This document shows positions 15,363 to 23,955 of a stretch of 34,026 nt of DNA, piece after piece. A program made the position numbers and the translations under genes. The first letter of the stretch is position 1. Every line of letters begins with the position of its first letter. Source of the stretch: an uncultured Lachnospiraceae bacterium (GTDB taxonomy: Bacteria; Bacillota; Clostridia; Lachnospirales; Lachnospiraceae); NCBI GenBank assembly GCA_947588845.1, contig CANQAR010000044.1:1-34026 (forward strand). Direction: 5' to 3'. The notes under the pieces are model-generated. The model was not told the DNA's origin. It saw only the letters and a program-made list of their open reading frames with translations, and ran no database searches.

Positions 15363-17689
15363 GAAGTGTGGAACAGGTTCTGCAGAGGATGACTCTGGAA
15401 GAAAAGATTGAGCTGCTTAGCGGAAAGAATAACTGGGAAACAAAAGACTTTCCGCAGTATGATATCCCATCTCTGTTTCTGGCTGATGGACCTTGCGGTC
15501 TGCGCAAGCAGACTGGAAAGGGAGATCATCTCGGGATAGAGGACAGTGTGCCGGCTACGGCTGCTGTGTCCGGAGCCTGCCTCGCGGCTACCTGGAATCC
15601 GGAATGTGCCAGAAAAAACGGAGAGATTCTTGGAGCAGAGGCGGCTGTGGAGCAAGTGGATATTCTGCTCGCGCCGTCTATGAATATTGTGAGATCGCCT
15701 CTGTGTGGGCGAAATTATGAATATTTTTCGGAAGATCCCTATCTGACCGGACAGATCGCGAGTGCTTATGTAGAAGGAGTGCAGAGCCGGGGAGTAGGAG
15801 CCTGCCCCAAGCATTTTGCCGGATATAATCAGGAGACAGAACGGGAATACATTGACGCCCGCATTGATGAGAGAACATTAAGAGAAATTTATCTTCCGGC
15901 TTTTGAGAAAGTCGTAAAGGAAACAAAGCCGCAGGCTGTCATGAGCGCGTTAAATCAGATCAATGGAATATACGGCGCGGAACATCCGCGGCTTCTGACA
16001 GATATTCTGCGGAAAGAATGGGGATTTGAGGGTTTTACGGTATCTGACTGGTATGGAATTGTCCATCAGGACAAAGCGGTTGCGGCCGGGATGGATCTGG
16101 AAATGCCGGCGAGTAATGGAGTCGGCGCGAATCGGATCAGAAATGCATTGGAAAAAGGATCGCTTTGTGAAGAAGATATCGACAGATGCTGTCGTCATCT
16201 GCTGCACGCGATAGAAGCATGCGCCAGAAGAAAATCAGAACGCAGCTTCTGTAAAGATCAGAAAAAGCTGTTTCTGGAGAACCATGAAAAAAGCAGGGAA
16301 ATTGCTGAGGAAGGAATAATTCTGCTGAAAAATGAGCAGGAGATACTGCCGCTCGCACAGGAAGACGACATTACCCTGATCGGACTTTATGCGAAAAAAC
16401 CAAAAGTAACGCTGGAAGGCAGCGTGCGCGTCGTAGCGACGGAAGTGGAGGTACCTCTTGACTGTATCCGAAGGAAAGCGGGCGGGGCAGTCCGCTGGGT
16501 ACAGGGATATTCAGAAGATCCGGAACAGGAAGATACAGAGCTTTTTGACGAAGCAGTAGAAATGGCAAAAACAGGAGGAAAAATCCTGTACTTTATGGGG
16601 CAGATCCCGGGGACAGAGATGGAAGGACATGACCGCAGGGATTTGTGCCTGCCTGCAAAGCAGGAAAAACTGCTGGAGAAAGTCCTGCAGGTAAATCCGG
16701 ATGTGATTGTGATACTGACAACTCCGTCTCCGGTAGTCATGCCATGGATTGGACAGGTGAAAGCAGTATTTGAGTGTTTTTTGGCGGGACAGGCTTTTGG
16801 AAGCGCGTTGGCTTCGCTTCTGTATGGGGAGGTGAACCCGTCCGGAAAGCTGCCGGTGTCTTTTCCGGCGAGACTGGAGGATACCTCGGCTTATCTGTTC
16901 TTTCCGGGAGATAAGAAAACGACTGTCTATGGAGAAGGGGTGTTCGTAGGATACCGTTATTATGATCTGAAACATACCCCGCTGCTTTTCTCTTTTGGCC
17001 ATGGACTGAGTTATACGACGTATACTTATTCCGATTTGACTCTGGACAGGAAAAGGTTCGGGAGTCAGGAAAAAAAGCTCACACTGTCCGTAAAAATCCG
17101 AAACGACGGGAAACATTCTGGAAAAGAGACAGTACAGCTGTATATCGGAATGTTCGATGAGAAGGTCAGACGCCCGGTTAAGGAGCTAAAGGGTTTCCGG
17201 AAGGTTTTTCTGAAAAGCGGAGAGCAGCAGAAAATAATCTTTACGTTGAGAAAGCGCGATTTTGCCTTTTATGATATAGAACAAAAGGAGTGGCGTGTAC
17301 CGAAAGGGATTTATACGATTCAGATCGGAGCTTCCTGTACGGATATCCGCCTGCAGGAAGAAATCTATGTAGAGCCGGATCACCCATACCGAAAACCACT
17401 CAGCGGATGGTCAGTTATGGGAGAGTTGCGGGAAACACCGCGGGGAGAAATCTGTTATCGGAAAATACGGGAACTATTGAAACTTTACATGCCGGAGAAT
17501 GCGCTGCTGTTTCCTAAGGAAGATCTGGATAAAGAAGAGAAGCTTGACGACATGCCGCTCCGTTTTGTAAATCTTCTGACGGATGGAAGACTGGATAATG
17601 ATACATTGCTTGGCTGGATAGAGGAAATTAATCTGGAACGTACGGAAAGGAGTAAGGAAAAAAATGGGAATTATGAAACGGACAATTAA
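15359..17689 (+). CDS. Glycoside hydrolase family 3 (beta-glucosidase/beta-xylosidase type)
   Basis: The enzyme (776 residues) has the standard GH3 order: a (beta/alpha)8 domain (1-300), an alpha/beta sandwich (about 310-540) and a fibronectin III-like domain (about 580-680). The nucleophile is Asp230 in GFTVSDWYG, and substrate-binding Lys151-His152 lie in CPKHFAGYN. No signal peptide is present, so it acts on imported oligosaccharides. A helical tail of about 90 residues follows the last domain. The start ATG 15359 overlaps the preceding stop by 4 bp (ATGA) with only a weak ribosome-binding site, which suggests translational coupling. GH3 members release terminal glucose, xylose or related sugars; the sugar specificity cannot be read reliably. 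Confidence 0.93.
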   Translation: MRSVEQVLQRMTLEEKIELLSGKNNWETKDFPQYDIPSLFLADGPCGLRKQTGKGDHLGIEDSVPATAAVSGACLAATWNPECARKNGEILGAEAAVEQVDILLAPSMNIVRSPLCGRNYEYFSEDPYLTGQIASAYVEGVQSRGVGACPKHFAGYNQETEREYIDARIDERTLREIYLPAFEKVVKETKPQAVMSALNQINGIYGAEHPRLLTDILRKEWGFEGFTVSDWYGIVHQDKAVAAGMDLEMPASNGVGANRIRNALEKGSLCEEDIDRCCRHLLHAIEACARRKSERSFCKDQKKLFLENHEKSREIAEEGIILLKNEQEILPLAQEDDITLIGLYAKKPKVTLEGSVRVVATEVEVPLDCIRRKAGGAVRWVQGYSEDPEQEDTELFDEAVEMAKTGGKILYFMGQIPGTEMEGHDRRDLCLPAKQEKLLEKVLQVNPDVIVILTTPSPVVMPWIGQVKAVFECFLAGQAFGSALASLLYGEVNPSGKLPVSFPARLEDTSAYLFFPGDKKTTVYGEGVFVGYRYYDLKHTPLLFSFGHGLSYTTYTYSDLTLDRKRFGSQEKKLTLSVKIRNDGKHSGKETVQLYIGMFDEKVRRPVKELKGFRKVFLKSGEQQKIIFTLRKRDFAFYDIEQKEWRVPKGIYTIQIGASCTDIRLQEEIYVEPDHPYRKPLSGWSVMGELRETPRGEICYRKIRELLKLYMPENALLFPKEDLDKEEKLDDMPLRFVNLLTDGRLDNDTLLGWIEEINLERTERSKEKNGNYETDN

Positions 17690-18593
17690 AGCGGATACGA
17701 CAATTTTGCCTGGAATGAAAACGGTAATGGCAGACTTTACCGATCAGCACAGAGTCTACTATTTCCCGAATATCAAGTACATAGAGAGAGACGGAAAAGA
17801 CCTTCATCTGCAGCTTCTGCTGCCGCAGGGAATGCTTCCGGGAACAGAATGTACCCGCAGGTTTCCTCTGGTGGTCTATGTTCAAGGAGCGGGCTGGCAG
17901 GAGCAGGACATGTTTCACAACATTCCGCAGCTTGTCATGCTGGCCCGGAAGGGATATGTTGTCGCAAGCGTGAAACATCGCTCTTCGCTTGAAGCGCAGT
18001 TTCCGGCGCATCTGCAGGATGTAAAATCCGCGATCCGTTTTTTGCGGAAAAATGCGGATCAGTATCTGATCAATCCGGATGAGGTGGCCATCTGGGGAGA
18101 TTCTTCCGGCGGACATACGGCGCTGATGGCAGGCGTGACAGGAGATATGGAGCAGTTTAAGACAGAGGATAACCAGGAGATCTCGGATGCGGTAAAGGCA
18201 GTGGTGGACTTTTACGGTCCTACGGATACAGCCAAATTCCATGATTTTCCGCGCAATCCGGAGTTTGAAAAGGACATGGCAAACAGTCCGGAAAATATTC
18301 TGTTTGGCGGGAGAGTTGACCTTCACCCGGAACTTGCCGTTCCTGGAAATCCTCTTGCCTATGTCAGTAAGGAACGGGAACTGCCGCCGTTTTTGATCAT
18401 GCACGGGGATTATGACGCGGTGGTACCTTTCAATCAGAGCGTGCTGATGGTAAAGAAGCTGCAGGAATGTGAGAAAGAGGTTGAGTTTTACAAAGTCTGC
18501 GGCGGAGAACATGGATTTTATCTCTGGACAGACGAAGTACTTGAAATTGTAGACCAGTTTTTGAGAGCATATTTGGAGACAGATGTATTATGA
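17664..18593 (+). CDS. Alpha/beta hydrolase, BD-FAE/Aes-like esterase
   Basis: The product has 309 residues. The nucleophile Ser147 lies in IWGDSSGGH, the acid Asp251 in MHGDYDAVVP and His283 in CGGEHGFYLW. The oxyanion motif is atypical: VQGAGW (73-78) stands where HGGG/HGGGW is usual. Related bifunctional acetyl-xylan/feruloyl esterases have the same layout. The start at ATG 17664 overlaps the end of the GH3 gene by 26 bp; AAGGAG (17647-17652) supports it. The stop overlaps the next GH3 start by 4 bp. It is the third esterase-type gene of the operon, and no signal peptide is seen. Confidence 0.85.
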   Translation: MGIMKRTIKADTTILPGMKTVMADFTDQHRVYYFPNIKYIERDGKDLHLQLLLPQGMLPGTECTRRFPLVVYVQGAGWQEQDMFHNIPQLVMLARKGYVVASVKHRSSLEAQFPAHLQDVKSAIRFLRKNADQYLINPDEVAIWGDSSGGHTALMAGVTGDMEQFKTEDNQEISDAVKAVVDFYGPTDTAKFHDFPRNPEFEKDMANSPENILFGGRVDLHPELAVPGNPLAYVSKERELPPFLIMHGDYDAVVPFNQSVLMVKKLQECEKEVEFYKVCGGEHGFYLWTDEVLEIVDQFLRAYLETDVL

Positions 18594-20842
18594 CACAGAA
18601 AGAGCTGGAGCAGCTGCTTGGAGACATGACGCTGCCGGAGAAAATCGGACAGATGACCCAGCTGATGGGAAATTTTTATGAGGATGACAGCAGCAGTGTT
18701 CTGACCGGGCCTGCCGGGGATCTGAATATTTCGAAAGAGCAGCTTACGTATGCAGGTTCTGTTCTGAGTGGATATGGAGCCGGAGAGCTGATCCGAATGC
18801 AGGACGCGTATCTGAAGAGCCAGCCTCATCGGATTCCCATGCTGTTTATGCGCGATATTATCCACGGGATGAAGACGATATTTCCGATCCCGTTGGCACA
18901 GGGGGCATCTTTTGATCCGGAACTGACGGAGAAATGCGCGGAAGCGACCGCAAAAGAGGCTGCCGTCAGCGGACTCCACGTGACCTTTGCGCCAATGACG
19001 GATCTTGTGCGGGACGCGCGGTGGGGCCGCGTCATGGAATCGACGGGGGAAGATCCTTATCTGAACAGCCGGATGACAGAAGCGGCTGTCCGGGGATTTC
19101 AGGGAAAGGATGTCAAGGAGCCATACCGGATCGCGGCCTGCCTCAAGCATTTTGCAGGATATGGGGCAGCGACGGCAGGCAGGGATTACAATGCGGTGGA
19201 AATGGGGGAACATACGCTGAGGGAGTATTATCTTCCCTCATTTCAAGCGGGGATTGATACCGGCGCGAAGCTGGTGATGACAGCGTTTCATACCATAGAC
19301 GGAGTCCCCTGCTCCGTGAACCGGCACCTTATGAAAGAGATTCTTCGGGATGAAATGGGGTTTGAAGGAGTCCTGATTTCGGATTTCGGAGCGCTTGGGG
19401 AAACGGTTACGCATGGATACTGCGCGGATGGGACGGATGCGGCCCGGAAATCTCTGGAAGCAGGGGTTGACATTGATATGATGAGCAGTGTCTATCCGGG
19501 AAGTTTGCGGTATCTGGTGAAAGAAGAACCTGAATATATGGAGATGATCGACGCATGCGTTATGCGGATACTCCAGCTGAAGAATGCGCTCGGCCTGTTT
19601 GAGAATCCCTACAAAGATGCGGATCCGGAAGAAGAAAAGAAGATAATTCTCTGTCCTTCGCACCGGGAACTGGCGAGAAAAGCGTCGTCCGCCTCCTTTG
19701 TACTTTTAAAAAATGACGGCCTTCTGCCGCTTTCTGAAGGGAAGGACGGTAAAAAAATCGCTTTCATCGGTCCGTATGTGTACAGCAGACAGCTGAACAG
19801 TTCGTGGGCGTTTACAGGAGACAGCAGAGACTGTGTTTCACTGAAAGAGGCGGCGGAAGAAATATTTCCCGGGGAACAGACGGTTTATCTGCAGGGATGT
19901 CCCATGCTGGGCGCGGAAGCGGCGTTCCTTTCCGGATTTGGGGAAGAAGCAAAAGGTGCGCTGCTGACTGTGACAGAAGAAGAAAAGAGGAATATGCTTC
20001 AGAATGCGGTTCTTGCGGCAAAGCAGGCGGATATTGTGGTTCTGGCGCTTGGAGAACATTTCCTCCAGAGCGGAGAAGCGACAAGCCGCGCCATGATCGA
20101 AATTCCCGAAATTCAGATGGAGATGTTTCGCGAGATCCGGCGTGTAAATAACAGAATCGTGGTGATACTGTTCAACGGGAGGCCGCTGGATCTCAGGGAG
20201 ATTAGCCGGGAGGCCGGGGCAATTCTGGAAGTCTGGCTGCCAGGTACGGAAGGAGGCCATGCCGTTGTCGATGTTCTGACCGGGCGCGTGAATCCTTCTG
20301 GCAGGCTGCCGATGAGCTTCCCTTACTGTGTCGGTCAGGTTCCGGTATTTTACAATGAACTTCGGACAGGGCGGCCGAAGATTCCGGGACAAAGCGAACG
20401 CTTTCAGTCAAAATATCTGGATATTCCGAATGAACCGCTTTATCCGTTCGGCTTTGGACTGAGCTATACAGAATTTCAGATTTCTCCTGTAGAGCTGTCT
20501 TCCCAAAGCATGACGCCTGGAGGAAGCATAGAAGCCAGAGTTACGGTTAAAAACATTGGACATACAGAAGGGACGGAAACATTACAGATGTACCTTGGAG
20601 ATCTGTCCGCCAGCGTTGCGCGGCCTGTGAAGGAATTAAAAGGGTTCCGGAAGGTAACGCTGAGTCCGGGAGAATCCCGGGAAGAAGAATTTCAGATCAG
20701 TGAAGAGACTTTGCGGTTTGTACGGGCAGACGGAAGGTTTGTAAGTGAACCGGGAACTTTTCGGATCTGGATTGGGAACAGCAGTCAGACGGAAAACTGT
20801 GCTGAATTTGAACTGCGTATGAATTGCAGAGAGCTGTGCTGA
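18590..20842 (+). CDS. Glycoside hydrolase family 3, BglX-like
   Basis: This 750-residue enzyme is closer to periplasmic-type BglX beta-glucosidases than the first GH3, but without a signal peptide. The catalytic domain includes FMRDIIHGMKTIFPIPLAQ near residue 86, RWGRVMESTGEDPYL at 144-158, Lys186-His187 and nucleophile Asp265 in GVLISDFGALGE. A second alpha/beta domain follows and a fibronectin III-like domain closes the protein (about 640-740). Its ATG overlaps the preceding stop (ATGA). Two different GH3 types in one operon suggest two linkages or two sugars in the substrate. A likely transcription terminator follows about 80 nt downstream. Confidence 0.93.
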   Translation: MTQKELEQLLGDMTLPEKIGQMTQLMGNFYEDDSSSVLTGPAGDLNISKEQLTYAGSVLSGYGAGELIRMQDAYLKSQPHRIPMLFMRDIIHGMKTIFPIPLAQGASFDPELTEKCAEATAKEAAVSGLHVTFAPMTDLVRDARWGRVMESTGEDPYLNSRMTEAAVRGFQGKDVKEPYRIAACLKHFAGYGAATAGRDYNAVEMGEHTLREYYLPSFQAGIDTGAKLVMTAFHTIDGVPCSVNRHLMKEILRDEMGFEGVLISDFGALGETVTHGYCADGTDAARKSLEAGVDIDMMSSVYPGSLRYLVKEEPEYMEMIDACVMRILQLKNALGLFENPYKDADPEEEKKIILCPSHRELARKASSASFVLLKNDGLLPLSEGKDGKKIAFIGPYVYSRQLNSSWAFTGDSRDCVSLKEAAEEIFPGEQTVYLQGCPMLGAEAAFLSGFGEEAKGALLTVTEEEKRNMLQNAVLAAKQADIVVLALGEHFLQSGEATSRAMIEIPEIQMEMFREIRRVNNRIVVILFNGRPLDLREISREAGAILEVWLPGTEGGHAVVDVLTGRVNPSGRLPMSFPYCVGQVPVFYNELRTGRPKIPGQSERFQSKYLDIPNEPLYPFGFGLSYTEFQISPVELSSQSMTPGGSIEARVTVKNIGHTEGTETLQMYLGDLSASVARPVKELKGFRKVTLSPGESREEEFQISEETLRFVRADGRFVSEPGTFRIWIGNSSQTENCAEFELRMNCRELC

Positions 20843-20920
20843 GAGTCAGCGATGATTCTGTGCGTCGGCGGCATTTTCTATCTGGTATAATAAGCGGCGG
20901 ACTGGCTGGCACCAGTCAGG

Positions 20921-20976
20921 AGAGGCAGCGTGAAATGGCATGACAGACGTTTGGTGGCATTTGCGGTGCCTCTTTT
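20921..20976 (+). terminator. Probable terminator of the glycan-use operon
   Basis: AGAGGCA (20921-20927) pairs with TGCCTCT (20967-20973), and inside it AAATG (20933-20937) pairs with CATTT (20958-20962) with small mismatches. TTTT ends at 20976. The stem is long and imperfect, so termination efficiency is uncertain. Confidence 0.5.
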
Positions 20977-21048
20977 GGTGCTGTATGGTACTTTGAAAGT
21001 TCAATGCTGCAGACGTGATATCTGATTACTTGCAGCAGGGCTTTTTCC

Positions 21049-21076
21049 TTGACAAAAGTCCCCGGAATGGTATAAT
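21049..21076 (+). promoter_or_regulatory. Sigma-A promoter of the molybdenum hydroxylase gene
   Basis: Perfect TTGACA (21049-21054) and TATAAT (21071-21076) are separated by 16 nt. Transcription would begin near 21083, giving a leader of about 87 nt before ATG 21170. Confidence 0.85.
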
Positions 21077-21100
21077 GATGTTATGATATTAATATGTGAT

Positions 21101-21136
21101 AAAGGAGTCGGCATGCAATACGGCTGGCTCTTTTTT
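21101..21136 (+). terminator. Leader terminator/attenuator before the molybdenum hydroxylase
   Basis: GAGTCGGC (21105-21112) pairs with GCTGGCTC (21123-21130), using two G-T wobbles, around a 10-nt loop; TTTTTT follows at 21131-21136. It starts about 20 nt after the expected transcription start and ends about 20 nt before the gene's ribosome-binding site. Its position suggests conditional termination of the full message. A second AAAGGAG site lies at its base. Confidence 0.6.
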
Positions 21137-21169
21137 CATAATATGGGTTTTTGGCAAGGAGGGGACCTT

Positions 21170-23728
21170 ATGTTTGAAGTGACAGTGAACGGAAAGAAAT
21201 ATCAGTCTGAGGAGGACAAGAAGCTGCTGTCTTTTCTGAGGGATGATCTGAGGATTACCTCGGCAAAGGACGGATGCAGCGAGGGTGTCTGCGGGACATG
21301 TACGGTGCTCGCGGACGGAAAGAAGGTAAAAGCCTGCGCGCAGAAACTCTCAAAATTCGCGGGGAAAGAGATCCTTACGGTTGAAGGTCTTGCTCCCGAA
21401 GAACGAAAAGTTTATGAGTACTGTTTTGCCGAGGCGGGCGCTGTCCAGTGTGGTTTCTGCATTCCGGGCATGGTGCTCAGCGCCAAGAGTCTGCTGGACG
21501 TCAATTTGAATCCGACACGCGCGGATGTGAAGAAAGCGATTCGCGGAAATATATGCAGATGTACGGGATATAAGAAAATCGAGGACGCGATCCTTATGGC
21601 GGCTGATTTTTTCCGGGAGAAACGGGAGATTCCGGAAAATCCGGACACGCTGACGATGAATCAGCGTTTCAGACGCATCGACGCCGCGGAGAAGGTGAAC
21701 GGCGAGGGGCTGTATACGGATGATATTGAGCTTCCGGGCATGATCTACGCGAAGCCGGTCAGATCCCGCTATCCGAGAGCACTCATCAACAGGATCGATG
21801 TGAGCCGTGCGGAGGCGCATGAACATTGCGTGAAGGTTCTGCTCAGGAAAGATGTTCCCTGCAACAAGATCGGTCATATCAAGCAGGACTGGGATGTCAT
21901 CAGAGGAGAAGGGGACATTACCAGGTATGTGGGAGATGTTGTGGCTCTGGTCGGCGTGGATGACAAGCGTTATCTGGAGGAAGTGGCAGCCCTGGTGCAG
22001 GTGGATTACACGGAACTTGAGCCTGTGCTGCATCCGTGTGACGCGTTAAAAGCGGATGCTCCGCTGATCCATTCGGATGGAAATATCATGAGCAGGGCGG
22101 AACTGGTGCGCGGCAACGCAGACGAGGCGATCCGGAATTCAAAATATGTAGTTACCAGAAAATACAAGACGCCGTGGCAGGAGCATGGTTTTATGGAACC
22201 GGAGTGCGCGGTGGCGCAGATGGAGGGAGAGGACGGCCTGCTTCTGTACACTACAAGCCAGTCGATCTACGACGAGCAGAGAGAAGTATCGACGATGCTA
22301 AAAATTCCAAAGGAGAAGGTTCACGTTCACGCGATGCTGGTAGGCGGCGGCTTCGGCGGAAAAGAGGATATGTCGGTGCAGCAGTACGCAGCCCTGATGT
22401 GCTGGCATACGCACCGCCCGGTCAAATGTAAGCTGACTCGCGCGGAAAGCCTGAAATACCATGTGAAGCGTCATCCGATGGAGATGGAATTTACGACAGC
22501 CTGTGACGAGAACGGTATTCTGACCGCCATGAAAGGCACGATCATCGCGGACACCGGCGCTTACGCCTCGCTGGGTGGTCCGGTGCTGCACCGCGCCTGT
22601 ACGCATGCCGCGGGGCCGTACAATTATCAGAATCTTGATATCATGGGTATGTCCGTATACACCAACAATGTCGTCAGCGGCGCGTTCCGCGGCTTTGGCG
22701 TCACGCAGAGTTGCTTTGCCACGGAGAATAATATTAACCTGCTGGCGGAGATGGTGGGTATCTCTCCGTGGGAGATCCGCTACCGCAACGCGATCCGTCC
22801 CGGACAGAGGCTTCCGAACGCGCAGATCGCGGATGACTCGGTCGCGCTGGCCGAGTGTCTCGAGGCGGTCAAAGATATTTATGAGACCCATCCCTATGCG
22901 GGAATTGCGTGCGGTTTCAAGAACAGCGGTACTGGTATGGGGAAGCAGGATATCGGCAGGGTGTTGCTGTCCGTGGAAGATGGAAAAATACATATTCGAA
23001 CCTCCGCCGCGTGCATGGGGCAGGGCATCGGGCAGATGTGCCTGACGATCATCTGCGCGGTGACCGGTCTGGATCCCGCGCTCTTTGTGCATGAGCATCC
23101 GGATACAGTCCGCACGCCGGATTCCGGAACCAGCACTGCGTCCCGTCAGACGACCGTGACCGGTGAGGCGGCAAGAAGAGTGGCCGAAAAGCTGAAAGCA
23201 GAGCTGGATGCAGGCCGTTCAGTTCAGGATCTGGAAGGCCGGGAATTTTATGCGGAATATTCCGCGAAGACGGATCCGCTGGGCGCGCAGAAGGACAATC
23301 CAATCAGCCATGTGGCATACAGCTATGGCGTGCAGGTGGTTATTCTCGATGAAAAGGGCCGAGTGGAAAAGATGGTGGCCGCCTATGACGTGGGAACGCC
23401 GGTCAATATTCAGTCCGTGGAAGGGCAGATCGAGGGCGGCATGATCATGGGTCTTGGCTACGCGCTCACGGAAGAATTCAAATGCGAAGGCGGATATCCG
23501 GATGATAAATTGGGTAAGCTCGGAATCATGCGCGCGGATGAAGCTCCGGAGCTGGAGGTTATTCTGGTGCAGGGCAAGGGAAAGATCCCGGAAGCGCTCG
23601 GCGCGCGCGGCTGCGGCGAACTCTGCATGATCCCGACCGCACCGGCCTGCGCGCACGCTTATTACCGGTACGACGGGAAGTTCCGGCAGTCGCTGCCGCT
23701 GAGGAAAACATATTATAAAAAGGGCTGA
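21170..23728 (+). CDS. Xanthine dehydrogenase-like molybdenum hydroxylase, probable selenium-dependent type
   Basis: The enzyme (852 residues) fuses two [2Fe-2S] domains to a molybdopterin domain, without an FAD domain, like Desulfovibrio aldehyde oxidoreductase. Cys36, 41, 44, 56 and Cys94, 97, 129, 131 are the cluster ligands. The Mo part has GGGFGGKED at 392-400, AFRGFG at 505-510, GQG at 617-619 and the active-site Glu817 in GCGELCM. Length and architecture match the clostridial selenium-dependent xanthine dehydrogenase family, which hydroxylates purines or related heterocycles. No cofactor maturation or selenium genes lie nearby, so selenium dependence is inferred. ATG 21170 follows AAGGAGGGG by 5 nt and gives the usual MFEVTVNGKKY start; an in-frame ATG at 21113 with AAAGGAG is an alternative. 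Confidence 0.88.
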   Translation: MFEVTVNGKKYQSEEDKKLLSFLRDDLRITSAKDGCSEGVCGTCTVLADGKKVKACAQKLSKFAGKEILTVEGLAPEERKVYEYCFAEAGAVQCGFCIPGMVLSAKSLLDVNLNPTRADVKKAIRGNICRCTGYKKIEDAILMAADFFREKREIPENPDTLTMNQRFRRIDAAEKVNGEGLYTDDIELPGMIYAKPVRSRYPRALINRIDVSRAEAHEHCVKVLLRKDVPCNKIGHIKQDWDVIRGEGDITRYVGDVVALVGVDDKRYLEEVAALVQVDYTELEPVLHPCDALKADAPLIHSDGNIMSRAELVRGNADEAIRNSKYVVTRKYKTPWQEHGFMEPECAVAQMEGEDGLLLYTTSQSIYDEQREVSTMLKIPKEKVHVHAMLVGGGFGGKEDMSVQQYAALMCWHTHRPVKCKLTRAESLKYHVKRHPMEMEFTTACDENGILTAMKGTIIADTGAYASLGGPVLHRACTHAAGPYNYQNLDIMGMSVYTNNVVSGAFRGFGVTQSCFATENNINLLAEMVGISPWEIRYRNAIRPGQRLPNAQIADDSVALAECLEAVKDIYETHPYAGIACGFKNSGTGMGKQDIGRVLLSVEDGKIHIRTSAACMGQGIGQMCLTIICAVTGLDPALFVHEHPDTVRTPDSGTSTASRQTTVTGEAARRVAEKLKAELDAGRSVQDLEGREFYAEYSAKTDPLGAQKDNPISHVAYSYGVQVVILDEKGRVEKMVAAYDVGTPVNIQSVEGQIEGGMIMGLGYALTEEFKCEGGYPDDKLGKLGIMRADEAPELEVILVQGKGKIPEALGARGCGELCMIPTAPACAHAYYRYDGKFRQSLPLRKTYYKKG

Positions 23729-23744
23729 GAAAATATCTTGTGTA

Positions 23745-23939
23745 TTGCGGAAGAGCTTTTTACGGCGGCTTCTGAGAGAGGGCAAAGGGAAGGTCCTGGT
23801 CATTGTCTTGAGAATTGGATATTCTGCTGCAGGCAGCAGATGGCATTTGCTCTTTGTGGCAGTCGTCGTTTCGCTTCCATTGATGTTGAATGTGCACGAC
23901 ATGTGCGGGCATGTGATGCCCTGCTGCCTGCAGAAATAA
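23745..23939 (+). CDS. Possible small membrane protein (doubtful)
   Basis: A 64-codon frame starts at TTG 23745, 16 nt after the molybdenum enzyme. It would encode a basic N-terminus followed by a hydrophobic stretch LLFVAVVVSLPLMLNV and a Cys-containing tail (DMCGHVMPCC). There is no good ribosome-binding site, and most of the frame lies in the large inverted repeat at 23827-23933. I do not recognise it and give it little weight. Confidence 0.15.
   Translation: MRKSFLRRLLREGKGKVLVIVLRIGYSAAGSRWHLLFVAVVVSLPLMLNVHDMCGHVMPCCLQK
23827..23933. repeat. Large inverted repeat between convergent genes
   Basis: CTGCAGGCAGCAG (23827-23839) is perfectly complementary in reverse to 23921-23933, and GGCAT (23842-23846) pairs with ATGCC (23916-23920) inside it. 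The left arm is itself part of a palindrome, TCTGCTGC-AG-GCAGCAGA (23823-23840), and the right arm adjoins a GGGCA/TGCCC hairpin. It lies between the ends of the molybdenum enzyme and MATE genes but lacks T-runs, so it is not a standard terminator. Confidence 0.55.
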
Positions 23940-23955
23940 AGGAGAGGCAGGGTGT

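Larger units (their letters stand above)
20843..21169. other. Intergenic region between the glycan operon and the molybdenum enzyme
   Basis: It holds, in order, a small ACTGG/CCAGT stem (20900-20917), a long stem-loop with T-run (20921-20976), a consensus promoter (21049-21076), a leader hairpin with T-run (21101-21136) and the ribosome-binding site AAGGAGGGG (21156-21164). No separate gene is seen. Confidence 0.6.

Noticed and set aside
21005-21046. TGCTGCA/TGCAGCA stem followed by GGG and CTTTTT as a terminator
   Set aside because: The stem is only 7 bp with a 19-nt loop and is separated from the T-run; the stem at 20921-20976 is a better terminator.
22298-23098. Long reverse-strand open frame inside the molybdenum enzyme gene
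   Set aside because: It is antisense to a well-supported gene, rich in Arg and His as expected from a shadow frame, and has no family features.
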